Positions 48,505 to 58,613 are shown, counted from the first letter of the stretch. The stretch: DNA of 64,000 bases from Rhipidocladum racemiflorum (GCA_036346355.1 CM070580.1:59040854-59104853); one strand, 5' to 3'. Notes: a model not told the origin generated them from the letters alone. Made by a program: numbers and translations.

Positions 48505-49510
48505 GGGCAGCTGTTGGCAAAGTGTCACGGCTCATTGCGATTGTAGCAGCGTCTCACTTGTCCCCTGTTGTTGCTCAAGCGGCGTTTCTGGCTGGTGCTG
48601 GGGTCTGATAGTTCTGATTGACGGGTCTTGGTGCTGGTGACGGTGTCCTTGTAGCATTCTGTGGCTGGAATCTGAAAAACTGATTTGGCGCAACCTTCAA
48701 ACGTTGCTGTGCTCCCTGACGCGATCCCTGATGTTGCATCCTTCGCTTCCTGTTGTCGTCTAGTTCCTTGCGCTTGTCCTCAAGAATAAGCGCTTTGTTC
48801 ACCAACTCTTGGAAATCTGGAAAGGTGTGGGTGATCAGTCCCACCTGTAGTCCGGAGTTAAGTCCCTTCATAAAGCGAGACTGTCTGGCTTTATCTGTTG
48901 CTACATCCTCAGGTGCGTAACGTGCAAGCTGTGAGAACTTATTCAGGTATTCGGCCACAGGCTGATTACCTTGCTTCAGTGCTCTTAACTCCTCCTTCTT
49001 GAGGTCCATAATTCCTTCCGGCACATGATACTGACGAAATGCAGCTGTGAACTCCTCCCAAGTGATGTCCTGAGGGTTGTCTTGCGTGGCACAGAAGTTC
49101 TCCCACCATTCGGCGGCTGTCCCTTCCAACTGATGAGAAGCATAGAGTACCTTCTCATTTCCCATGCATTGAGCAATGTGTAACTTTCTCTCAATTGACC
49201 TTAACCAAACATCGGCCTCCAACGGATTGGCATTCCCGGAGAAAGTGGGTGGATGAGTCCTCATGAACTCTGACAGTCTTGTATTCTGGTGTTGTCCCTG
49301 ATTGACTTGATTAGCGGTGGCCTGAGCAGTGACGTGTTGCATCTGTTGCATCATAGCATGCATCAACTGAGTCTGAGCAGCAAGAAAAGCTCCAAAATTC
49401 TGCATGTCAACTAGCGGTGCTAGGTGGGGTGCAGGTGCTCCATCATTAGGGTTTCCAGCTGGGCGAGAACCACTGCTGTTGCCTCCAAGGTATCCGCGGG
49501 TGTTCACCAT
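48505..49510 (-). pseudogene. gag (capsid), C-terminal knuckle damaged
   Basis: The start at 49510 (MVNTRGYLGG) suits the family better than the longer frame from 49597. Residues 85-240 form the Retrotrans_gag domain (HPPTFSGNANPLEADVWL, LEGTAAEWWENF, ITWEEFTAAFRQYHVPEG, GNQPVAEYLNKFSQLARYAP). A basic stretch follows (EDKRKELDDNRKRRMQ). The frame stops at 48575 by TGA; just beyond, a zinc knuckle (CYNRNEP(stop)HFANSC) has lost its second Cys and a Gly. Gag forms the particle that packages RNA. The capsid half is intact, so it could have supplied particles to related non-autonomous copies before decay. Confidence 0.9.
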
Positions 49511-49717
49511 CTGTCGATTGCTCCAAGGTTTAGAGATGAGAGGGAACAAGAATAGACAAGTAGTAGGGAAACTATGCGGGGGAAAAGTGTAACTCAAAAT
49601 CCAACTTTATTATTAATAATAATAACTTGGTATGGTTGCTTACAATGCCTAAAGGCCTGCAACACATATTGCACACTCAGCAAGCAATGAAAATCCAAAT
49701 CGACTCTAAGGTGAATC

Positions 49718-50542
49718 TTATTCTATAACGCGACTCGACGAAGGAGTCTCAACCTCAAAACCTACGCTCACTCGTCCAGAAAAACTCCACTGCCTCCTTG
49801 CGGCGGGTGTGACGGCATAGGCGCGAAACAATAGCCATGACCCACAACTGCAGCCGTGGTTGACGACGCGGCGTCCTCCTGCAGTTACGGATGCAGCTGC
49901 TTTGTGGCGTGGCTGTGGCGCGGGTGCAGGTGGCGCCTCTTCTGGTTCTTCCTCTGGCTCTGGAGCGTCCAACTCCAACACTGGATCGAGGCCCTGTCCA
50001 TACAGTGCAGTCTCCAGTTCTGCGATCCTTTCTGCAGCATAGGCGACGTACTCACGAGCATTCTCTATGTGCTTCTTCTCCTCCTCAACCTGTTCGCGAG
50101 CCTTCTTCAACTCCTGAACTGTGTCTTCGATCAGCTCCTCCTGAGCGGTGACGAATCTGGCTAAGTGAGTGACGGTAGCATCCTCATCTTCTATCGGCTT
50201 CCGTTGAACTCTGCTGTCTCGGCGTGGATTGTGACGGAACACTGTGCCTTCCAGCTCCCTATAGTAGGTGCGAGCGATCTGCTGCATTGCTCGACGCGAC
50301 ACCTCCTGGATTCCAATCTCAAAGGTAGACCTCTTGGCAGTGAAGTGGAAAGGGCGGCTGAACTTTGTCTTCTCTCGGGCATACACCGTGATCCGGACGT
50401 CCCATCCTATGACCAGCCCTGCCTGTACGAGTGTAGTCCCTCGGTAGAGCGGCCTCTCAAAACCTCCAAGAAACTGAAGCATACGCCACAACTCGGCGGC
50501 ATAGCCTCCTTCACGCTCGGCGTAGTTGTTCTTCATCATCAT
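49718..50542 (-). CDS. Extra ORF upstream of gag (ORF0), unknown function
   Basis: Intact 274-codon frame between PBS and gag, an uncommon place for a gene in Tekay-type elements. An N-terminal region of about 110 residues (GGYAAELWRMLQFLGGFERP, VRITVYAREKTKFSRP, STFEIGIQEVSRRAMQQIA) has no domain I can name. Then comes a predicted coiled coil of about 70 residues rich in Glu and Lys (ELIEDTVQELKKAREQVEEE) and an acidic Pro-rich part (EPEEEPEEAPPAPAP). A decayed homolog stands at 40331-41085 at the same place in another element, and its flanks survive in the array leaders, so the gene is a family trait. No signal peptide or membrane segment is seen. Similar sequences occur as hypothetical proteins in grass genomes from memory, unverified. 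Confidence 0.75.
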   Translation of the reverse strand: MMMKNNYAEREGGYAAELWRMLQFLGGFERPLYRGTTLVQAGLVIGWDVRITVYAREKTKFSRPFHFTAKRSTFEIGIQEVSRRAMQQIARTYYRELEGTVFRHNPRRDSRVQRKPIEDEDATVTHLARFVTAQEELIEDTVQELKKAREQVEEEKKHIENAREYVAYAAERIAELETALYGQGLDPVLELDAPEPEEEPEEAPPAPAPQPRHKAAASVTAGGRRVVNHGCSCGSWLLFRAYAVTPAARRQWSFSGRVSVGFEVETPSSSRVIE

Positions 50543-50738
50543 CTGTCAAAGGATACTTGCGTAAGAACGCAACATTTTAAAATCAATGTGAAAGACGAAA
50601 AGAACTCAGCAAGGTATGAACAAGGAAGAAAGGGGTAAGTCGAGAATTCATTCATTATCTTGACAAATTTTATCTTTAGAAAATATGTTTTATCCTCACT
50701 ACGACCATTCTAACTATGGGTGAGCCTACAGTCAGTAT

Positions 50739-50751
50739 GGCTCTGATACCA
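50739..50751 (-). other. Primer-binding site of the chromovirus, tRNA-iMet type
   Basis: Minus strand TGGTATCAGAGCC, 4 bp from the LTR end at 50756. It is identical in sequence and spacing to the array PBS. Confidence 0.92.
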
Positions 50752-50755
50752 CCTC

Positions 50756-51428
50756 TGTCGGGACCCGAATTTGCAAATCCGGACCCTCTGTGTATTCAGC
50801 ACTAGTCCAGGAACGCGCTATTGCACACAGTCTCAACATTGGCAAATATCACAATCATACTCAACGAATAATAGGGTACTTTAATTAGTTAACCAAACTG
50901 GTTGCTTGACCTTATGGTCAAGTTACAAATATACGCCTCGCAGGACGAAACTTATTAAAAGAGAGATAACTGCAGCGGAAAATAAGATAACTTCATGGCG
51001 CCATCCAGTATACCACAGGCAACTGATTGGGCTCGCTCCCTAGTTAGACGGTTCCTCTGGAAGCTCCTCCTCCAAAACTGGTGTCGTCTCCTCTTCAACT
51101 GGTGTTGTTTTGTGGCAAGGGTGAGTACTTGGTACTCAGCAAGTCATGCACAGAATGCAGCTAATATACTACATGCATGGCTTAATACAAAGGAGTGACT
51201 CAAGGTATATTTGCAGTAAAGAGCATTTAACAAGTATCATAAGTAGATTCGAAAGCAGTAGAAACAAGTATATCATCAATAACTTTTCCAGGAGTTAAAT
51301 AAACATCTTTCCCGATTCTAATCCACATTTCCATCAACATCATTATTAAACCAAACCCAACCTTTCAAGACCAAGTTATTTTCAAGAAAGTCTAACCCTT
51401 AACTGTAATTCCCGAGCGATGTCCAATA
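50756..51428 (-). repeat. 5' LTR of the chromovirus, cut by the copia insertion
   Basis: It matches 41446-42118 with seven differences by eye. It breaks off after GATGTCCAATAC, where the copia LTR starts (GAATATAGCAAT). Confidence 0.92.
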
Positions 51429-52119
51429 CGAATATAGCAATCAGAGGGGGGGGTGAATGATTGCGCGGAAGCTAAAACCAAATTTTTTATCGACTAAGAA
51501 TTCACCCCAATTTGAAGTCAAAAATTGCTTCGGTTCTCAGCAAAAACAGATTTACAAATGTTTTGTAAAACGCGAATTCCCGGATATCTAACCGTCTGAT
51601 TGATCTAAAACTTGAACACAAGAAGCTAGATAGCAAGACGAATCTAATAGAAAAAGAATCAGCTCAATCAAACTTATGGATCAAAAGTTATGAACCTCGC
51701 AAGCTTGCTGTGATAGAATATAACGAGAATTGATCTAACATTAATTTCGTGATTAAACAAAATCTTCAAAAGACTAGCCAACAAAACTTCGAGAAACTCT
51801 AAATCAAGGCCCTAGAAAGGTTTTGAATGGATCAAATCAAGACGAAACTCAAAGAATCAAAGTAGACAAAGAACCAATCTAGAACTAGAACAGATAAGCA
51901 AACGAACACTCAAAACAGAGAACACTGTAGCAACGCGTGCACTGTAGCTTCGAGATTACTGTAGCATGCAGAGGATCTGGAAGTGATTGATCTTTATTTT
52001 TTTTGTCTAAAGTACTCCCATCAAAAGAGTACAAACGCTACAACACAGCAAAGAGGAAACTCATGCACACAATTTTTTCCAGTGCTCTGCTCTCTCTATA
52101 AACAGAGGACACCTCCCCC

Positions 52120-52127
52120 TATTTATA
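52120..52127 (-). promoter_or_regulatory. Mirror TATA box in left arm
   Basis: Minus strand TTATAAATA followed by GGGGGAGG, the counterpart of the TTTAAATAGGAGG in the right arm. It would start leftward transcription. Confidence 0.5.
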
Positions 52128-52549
52128 ATGAGCAACCCTAACAGAGTACGCATGCATGTCCACTTGGTCCAACATGGCCCACTACTTGCAAGCTACCCCA
52201 AACGATTACAACTCTGCACACGTATGGCTCACCTGCTATACTCACGTGACTGACTAGACTTTGTGTGCATTGTTCTCTAGCCCAAACGTCCCGCATGACA
52301 TCCTCGACCACCAAGACCTCGATTCCTCCAGAATCTAGTCTCGAACCTCAGTTCCTCCATGAACGTAGTTTCGGTCCCATCATCGACCACGTTCTCCCTC
52401 GAGCAACACCTGCACATGAACAAACCAAAAAACGATTCCGAGCACAAGTCCACGACTTGACTCAACATTAATCCATGCAACTACTCACACGAGCATTACA
52501 TACAAATAAACTCAATTTCAAAATTGCAAAAACCTAACCCGAGCACATC

Positions 52550-53105
52550 ATGTTCATGGCGGACCAAATCCTTGGTCCGGCGCAAACAGGGACTAAACCC
52601 TAGAATTTGCCTTTCACGCCGGACCGAAACCTTGGTCCGACGCAATCGACGGCGGACCGAAAAATTGGTCCAGTGTACACGTCAAACTCTTGGTTAAATG
52701 AAGAATTTGCTCCGGCGAAAAAGCCTCAAATTCATGTTCACGGCGGACCAAAAAGTTGGTTTGGCGTACATGTAAAACCTTCTGTTTCTCGAAGAATTGG
52801 TCTGGAAAAAACCACGTTCACGACGGACTAAAAAAAATCAGCCCGGCGTACATGTGCTACACTTGGTTTGCATTACCACTTGGTCTGGCGCAAAAGACCT
52901 CAAATGCACATTCACGACGGACCGAGAAATTTGGTCCGACGCAAACTGTCCATCTCTCAGTCACTTTAGAGAAACAGTCCGGCGCAAAACACCAAGAGCC
53001 ACGTTCACGACGGACCGAACAATTGGTCCGGCGCAAACGCGAAAAGCGGTCCAGCGCAAAAGGAAAACACTCTGTTTTTCGGAAACTCAGTCCGGAGCAA
53101 ATGCA
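52550..53105 (+). repeat. GGACC-type short repeats, left arm
   Basis: Degenerate repeats of about 33-70 bp with TTCACGGCGGACCAAA and TTGGTCCGGCGCAAA halves, themselves inverted (GGACC..GGTCC). About ten copies. The small frames across it are not conserved genes. Confidence 0.75.
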
Positions 53106-53232
53106 AAATTCTCTGTATCTTTGAAACTTAGTTAAGCACATGCACAAGTATATCAAATGATCAAATGAGACAACACATGCACAAGCACCACACATGCCAG
53201 AGCATAAACACTTTGCAATGCCAAATGCATCA

Positions 53233-53280
53233 TTAAGCCAATTTTTCAGCACAAAATCATGTGCTAAAAAATTGGCTTAA
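53233..53280. repeat. Central palindrome of the copia inverted repeat
   Basis: TTAAGCCAATTTTT pairs with AAAAAATTGGCTTAA, and CAGCAC with GTGCT, around a loop AAAATCAT. Confidence 0.9.
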
Positions 53281-53339
53281 GAATTGAATTTGCAAAATGT
53301 GTTTGTGCGTGTGTTTGATAAATTGACAAGAAACAATGT

Positions 53340-53790
53340 TTCTTTTCATGGGCCGGACCAAATTCTCGAAAAACAGTAAGTTCCCCATCTGCGCCGGACC
53401 GTTTTCCATGTTTACGCCGGACCAAATTTTTGGTCCGTCGTGAACGGGATTTTGAGCGCTGTTTTCGTATATGCGCTGGACCATTTTTCGTTATTGCGCC
53501 GGACCAAAGATTTGGTCTGTAGTGAACGCATTTTGTGCCGGACCAAGTTTTACAAAAACAGTAAGCTTCTATGTTACGCCGGACCAAGCACGCCAGACCA
53601 AATTCTTGGTCCGTCGTGAACGCATTTTTGAGCGTTTTTTATGCATGTACGCCGGACCAAAAATTTGGTATGTCGTGAACGTGTTTTTGAACATGTTTTC
53701 TCTGATTTGAATTGAGACTTTCGCATGTACGACGGACCAAATATTTGGTCCATCGTGAGCTGCGCCAGACCGATGTTTGGTCCGACGTGA
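53340..53790 (+). repeat. GGACC-type short repeats, right arm
   Basis: The same repeat as in the left arm, inverted: GCGCCGGACCAAA..TTTGGTCCGTCGTGAACG. About eight copies. Confidence 0.75.
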
Positions 53791-54355
53791 ATGGTTTTTT
53801 GCTCGAGGTTGATTTTTGTGATTTTGAAAATTGTTTGGTGATTGATCTATGGTTATGAAATTTGTTTGAATTTCATATTGCATGTTTTGAATTTATGCAA
53901 TGCTCGTGTGAGTATTTGCATGGACTATTGTTGAGTCAAATCGCAGACTTATGCTCAGAATCGTTTTGTGGTTTGTTCATGTGCAGGTGTTGCTCGAGGG
54001 CGAACGTGGTCGATGACGGGACCAGAACTAGGTTCATGGAGGAACTGAGGTTCGGGACTAGGTTCATGGAGGAACTGAGGTCTTGGTGGTCAAGGATGTC
54101 ATGCGGGACGTTCAGGCTAAGAGAATGGTGACATGAAGAATGGTTAGTCACGTGAGTATGGCATGGTGGCCGTACGCGTGCAAGAGTTGTTAGTCACGTG
54201 AGTATGGCTGGGTTACCATACGCGTGCAAGAGCTGTATTTGGCCAGGTTGGGCCAAGTGGAGTTGTGTTGAATACATACTCCTAGGATTAGGAGTGGGAC
54301 TCCTTCTAGGATTAGGAGTAGGTATTGTATTCAGGACTCCTTGTGTTTTGCTCCT

Positions 54356-54363
54356 TTAAATAG
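54356..54363 (+). promoter_or_regulatory. TATA box of the copia LTR
   Basis: TTTAAATA then GGAGGGGTTGTCTCC, about 640 bp before the LTR end, which is a usual promoter place. It would drive gag transcription. Confidence 0.55.
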
Positions 54364-54997
54364 GAGGGGTTGTCTCCTATTGAAGGGCATCGGTTAGAGC
54401 TTTCGGGTTTGTACTCTTTTGATGGGAGTACTTTAAACAAAAGAAATAAAGATCAATTCTTCCAGATCCTTGCGTGCTAAAGTAACCATGTTGCTATAGT
54501 GTTTCCTGTTTTTGTTCTTGTTTGCATGCTTGTTCTAATTCTAGATTGGTTTTTGTTCTTTGAGTTTCATCTTGAATTGATTCATCAAAAACCTTTCAAG
54601 GGTATTGTTTTAGGGTTCCTCAATGTTTAGTTGATTAATCTTTTGTCGTTCTTGTTTAATCATGAAGTTTTGGTTAGATTAATTCTCGTTATATTCTGTC
54701 ATAGCAAGCTTGCGAGGTTCGTAATTTTTGATCTATAAGTCCGATCGAGCTGATTTTTTTTGAGTTCGATTCTTATTGGAATCTAGTTTCTTGTGTCAAA
54801 TTTAAGATCAATCCGACGGTTGGGTCTCCAGGAATTCACATTTTACCGAACGTCTGTCAATCTGTTTGTCGAATACGAGGCAATTATTTGGTTCCGTTTT
54901 GGGATGAATTTTTAATAAATTAAAATTTTGGTTTTAGCTTCCACACAATCATTCACCCCCCTCTTATTGCTATATTCGTATACTTCGATCCTACAAG

Positions 54998-55008
54998 TGG
55001 TATTAGAG
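54998..55008 (+). other. Primer-binding site of the copia element
   Basis: TGGTATTAGAG, 2 bp after the LTR end CCTACA. It matches the initiator methionine tRNA type with one change. Confidence 0.8.
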
Positions 55009-55047
55009 AAAGGTTCTTCTCATCTACCTTAACCGGTGATTAGATTA

Positions 55048-57172
55048 ATGGATCGTTATTCGACAAAACCGTGTGTCTTCAATGGTGTTGATTTTCAGTT
55101 TTGGAAGGCCAAGATGTAGGCATTCATTCAGGCACAGGGCTTCGCAATTTGGGAGAAGGTCTACAAGCCATACGAAGTCCCTGCAAACGACAACATCAAC
55201 GACGCCAATTGCGCACATGTTGAACTAAATAGCAAGGCGCGCAACTTGATCATCCAAGGCTTTGGACGCATTGACTTTGATCGAGTGGTTCATCTTCGAT
55301 CCAAATATGAGGTATGGAATTCTCTTTGTGATTACCATGAGGGTTCTAACACTGTCAAAGAGGTTCGCCAAGATATTTATAAAAAGGATTACATGCGATT
55401 TGAGATGAAACCCGGTGAGTCGCTAGATGATTTCTTTGCACGCTTTAATAAAATTCTTAGCAATTTACATGCGTTGGAGTTAGCTTTGATGATGCTGCAA
55501 ATTCTAGACAATTGCTTGGTGCATTAGACATGTCTATTTGGGAGATGAAAGTTACATCCATTAGATAATCTACTGTCATGAGTACACTTACATTAGATAT
55601 TCTTTATTCCAAGTTGAAAACTCATGAATTAGATGTTTTTGCTAGAAAGAATGATCATAAATCAATTGCTTTGACATCTCAATCTAGCATATCTCATAAT
55701 GGTGTTACTTCAAGTTTTGCTCTATCTTTCTTGTCTTCACTAACCGATGAACAGATTGAGCAATTCCCAGAAGAAGACTTGTCACTACTGTCTTCTCGCT
55801 TTAACAAAGCTTTGCAGAATGTGAGAATCAGGAAGAGAGGTAGTGGTGGTCCTCCAAGATGCTATGAGTGTGGAGATCTCGACCATATTCGCACAAATTG
55901 TCCTAAACTTGCAGAAAAAGAATCAAGGAAGGAGAAGGACAACGACAGAAGAAAAGAAAAGAAGTTCTCTCCTAGTGATAAGAAGAAAAAGAACAAGTTG
56001 TCCACCGAGTTCTTTCCGCTCTTGAACAAGTCAATTTGAGCGATGTGGATTCGGAGAGTAGCGAGGATGATGCAACTCCAAGCAAGCATGAGTTGACGGG
56101 GTTGTGTCTCATGGCCAAAAGCAGCGATAGCTTCACCGAGGACGATCATGACAGCAACTTCAATGAGGTAGATCCTTCATATGATGAATTAGCTATTGCT
56201 GTTGCTCGTCTTGGTAAATTGCTTGATAAACGTGACAAGAAAATTAAGAAACATGATATTATTGTGGAATCATTAAATGCTGAAATTGTTAGACTTAGAT
56301 CTTTGATTCCAGATGACGATGCTTGCAAATCATGTGACTTAATTTGGAGTGAGCTTACTTCACTTAGGAAAGAACATGCTTCCTTGTTAGAGCAAATGAA
56401 TGCTGAAAATGAGAAAAATGAGAAACTTGTTAAACATGCTAGTTATTCTACCATTGATTTGCATGATACAACTTCTTGTTCTAAATGCTCAACTCTTGAA
56501 TTGAAATTGAAAGATGCAAATGCTAGGGTTTCTCAATTGACTGATGATCTGCTTACACATGAGATTCTTTCATGCTCAACTTGTCGTAAGCAAAAAGGGA
56601 AGGTTGACATTCCATGCAATAATTGTCTAACTCTTGCTAAGAAAGTTGATTACTTACAAAATTCTTTGGAACGTTTCACTAATGTCAAGAAAAACCTAAC
56701 AATGATTTTGGATCAATCAAAAGTCAGCACTCAAAACAAAGGTTTAGGTTTTGATTCTTATGCTCATCATAAATCACATGCTCCCACTGTTGTTAAAACA
56801 CTTAAAAGTGGAACATCTGAAATTGTCAATGAGCCTAAGAAAACTGTTTTTAAGTCTGCTGGAGTTTTATCTTCTACTATGATGAATGCAAAATGTGCTT
56901 CTACTGTTAAAGCAAAACATCATGTTAAGTACACTTGCACTCATTGTGGTAGAGATGGACATATAGTAGATTTTTACTTTAGACTGGCCAAACAACAAAA
57001 GAAAGAAAGAGCTAAGGCTAGGTCTAATTTCAGACATGCATGCTTTGTTTCTCATTATGTGCCTAGGGTGATGCAAACACCTTTTGTTGTTAAAAACACG
57101 GGAAAAGACAAATATGTTTTTGCGCATAAGAATGCTCGTGTTGTGCCTACTGTTGTGCGTCGTGTGTCTTAG
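55048..57172 (+). pseudogene. copia gag (UBN2-type), with stops and frameshifts
   Basis: Start MDRYSTKPCVFNGVDFQFWK at 55048; a stop follows at about 55114, then the frame resumes (FAIWEKVYKPYEVP). The capsid core is at 55246-55527 (VKEVRQDIYKKDYMRFEMKP, SLDDFFARFNKILSNL), with a shift near 55480 and a stop near 55566. The next part (55578-56039) holds the zinc knuckle CYECGDLDHIRTNC and a Lys-rich stretch. A frame change leads to 56036-57172: an acidic start, coiled-coil stretches with paired Cys motifs (CKSCDL, CSKCSTL, CSTCRKQKG, CNNCLTL) and a second knuckle-like CTHCGRDGHIVDFYF. Long gag extensions like this are typical of SIRE-type grass copia elements. Confidence 0.85.
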
Positions 57173-57440
57173 TACTGGATTCCTAAACATCTTATTTCTA
57201 ACCCTAGTACCGAGACCTCGACACTTTCTGCTTCTATGTAGGCTTCTCACGCGAGGAAGGAGAACATATGGCTAGTGAATTTTGAATACTCACATCACAT
57301 GTTCGGTGATAAGATTTGGTTCTCCTTCACTCGTGCATCTCATGCTGAAAGTGCTATTTTTGAAGATGCTTCTTCCACCTCTGTTTTCACAAAAGGCACT
57401 AGTCCAAATGGTGCAGGTACAGGTGCATATGTTTAGGGGG
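57173..57440 (+). pseudogene. copia protease-region scrap
   Basis: After a stop the frame reads YWIPKHLISNP, then IWLVNFEYSHHMFGDKIWF, which resembles the start of copia pol around the protease site. The D-S-G is replaced by N-F-E, so it is inactive. ESAIFEDASS and FTKGT follow. Confidence 0.6.
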
Positions 57441-57494
57441 AGAGTATCTTTGTTCATGAAGATGATGATGATGCTATTGAGGATGAGATAATTG

Positions 57495-57749
57495 GAGTTT
57501 GATGTGGGCTTGTGTGCTCATTTTCAAGCTTCCCTGTGTGCTTCACATCGACATGCTATCAAAAGGATTTTCAGGTATCTCTATGGTACTCACGATTTTG
57601 GCATTTACCTTTCTGCTTCCTCATGCATTAGTTTAAGAGCTTTTTCTGATGCTGATTTTGGGGGATGTAGAATTGATAGAAAAAGTACATCTGGTTCATG
57701 CCATTTCTTGGGTAACTCTCTCATTGCATGGTCATTTAGAAAACAATCT
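57495..57749 (+). pseudogene. copia RNase H scrap
   Basis: HRHAIKRIFRYLYGTHDFGI and then FSDADFGGCRIDRKSTSGSC, HFLG and IAWSFRKQSC. This is the start of copia RNase H. Integrase and reverse transcriptase between this and the protease scrap are deleted. The Tat-type LTR interrupts it at 57750. Confidence 0.88.
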
Positions 57750-58613
57750 TGTCGGTGTTTCGTGCACCGGCAATACGATTTGTTTGGTTAAGGGGGTCGC
57801 GCGCTCCCTCTCCTTAAATGGTTAGACTCAGGGAGCCCAAGAAGTATACTGGTTCGGGCTGAACGTCCCTACTCCAGTTCGTGAGATGGATTTGTGTTGC
57901 TTTCGGGGGCGGTATTACAGGTGAGGGCTACGGACTGGCCTTGAGCGCCTCGTTGGAAATGGAGTGAAAGTAAGGCTCTGTTCTGCCTCCCTTTTTCCTT
58001 AGGGGGCCCTGCCTCCCCTTATATCGTCGGAGGGGGGCAGGTTACATGGGAGTCCTAAAAGAGAAAAAAAAGTGGAACGTCCCGTGCCTGGGAGTCCTGG
58101 TCTTCGGTGATTGATCAATGCCCACTTGCACTACGCCGGGTTTGTAGACATGCCGCACGACAAGGCTCTCCTCTGCGACGTGGAGTGGCGTACCTACCCT
58201 CTGTGCATCTGCCAGGCGCTGACGTAGCACTTTGACTCTGGCGAGGCCTCGGGAGGGAGCGCACTCTTCTGCGGTGCACGTCTGGGTGACGAGACCGGTG
58301 TCTTGACTTTTGTGGCCCTCTCGCTGCCTGGGGAAGGGGCCACCTACCCTCGCACGGTCGGTCCGAGTCGTCCTGTCCGTGGGGTAGGTGACCGACGGTA
58401 GGTGACAGCCCGAAGCTGGCGCTCGGCGGAGGGCACCTCGATTGGGTCGGACGTTGCTGGGCGTTCGACCTGCTGGAGGGATCCTCCCGGTTGCTTTCGA
58501 TTAGGGCTAAATCGCACATGGTGGCCCACTTGGGGTTCGGCCGTTGTCGGGCCTGGGTCGGCACACCTAGCGTCTTGGGCCGCTGGGCATACCCATGGTA
58601 TGTGTATTCATCA
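57750..58613 (-). repeat. 3' LTR of the Tat-like element
   Basis: Minus strand TGATGAATACAC (ending at 58613) to AACACCGACA (57750), 864 bp. It has a TATA box and is followed by CCCGAACCAGTATACTTCTT-type sequence common near the end of grass gypsy LTRs. Frames open on both strands across it reflect high GC. Confidence 0.8.
58018..58025 (-). promoter_or_regulatory. TATA box of the Tat-like LTR
   Basis: Minus strand GATATAAGGGGAGG, about 270 bp from the LTR end. Confidence 0.6.

Larger units (their letters stand above)
41446..51428 (-). mobile_element. Nearly complete Ty3/gypsy chromovirus (Tekay/Del-like), minus strand
   Basis: In element order (right to left): partial 5' LTR (50756-51428), PBS, ORF0, gag, protease, reverse transcriptase, RNase H, integrase, chromodomain, PPT, 3' LTR (41446-45029). 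The order PR-RT-RH-IN plus chromodomain defines a chromovirus, and the long LTRs and gag type point to the Tekay/Del lineage. The shared LTR parts differ at seven sites in about 670 bp by my count, so insertion was fairly recent. The 5' LTR is interrupted at 51428 by a copia element. Several stops and frameshifts make this copy inactive by itself. Confidence 0.9.
51429..54995 (+). repeat. Giant inverted repeat, copia 5' LTR region
   Basis: The left end (GAATATAGCAATCAGAGGGG) is the reverse complement of the right end (CCCCTCTTATTGCTATATTC, ending near 54978). Correspondence continues inward: AGTACTCCCATCAAAAGAG at 52010 against CTCTTTTGATGGGAGTACT at 54415, and GTTCATGTGCAGGTGTTGCT at 53976 against its complement at 52403. 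The centre is a near-perfect palindrome at 53233-53280. Arms are about 1.83 and 1.74 kb. The right end ...CCTACA sits 2 bp before a PBS, so at least the right arm is LTR. Either one LTR is palindromic over its whole length, or two LTRs stand head to head. Confidence 0.85.
51429..57749 (+). mobile_element. Decayed Ty1/copia element (SIRE-like by gag and LTR style)
   Basis: Palindromic LTR region (51429-54995), PBS, gag, a protease scrap and an RNase H scrap; integrase and reverse transcriptase are lost. The order PR then RNase H and the motif DADFGGCRIDRKSTSG identify Ty1/copia. A 3' LTR is not reached, because a Tat-type LTR cuts the RNase H remnant at 57750. Confidence 0.85.

Noticed and set aside
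52265..53710. Several frames of 60-130 codons around the inverted repeat
   Set aside because: They follow the short GGACC repeats and mirror each other between strands, so they are a by-product of the palindrome.
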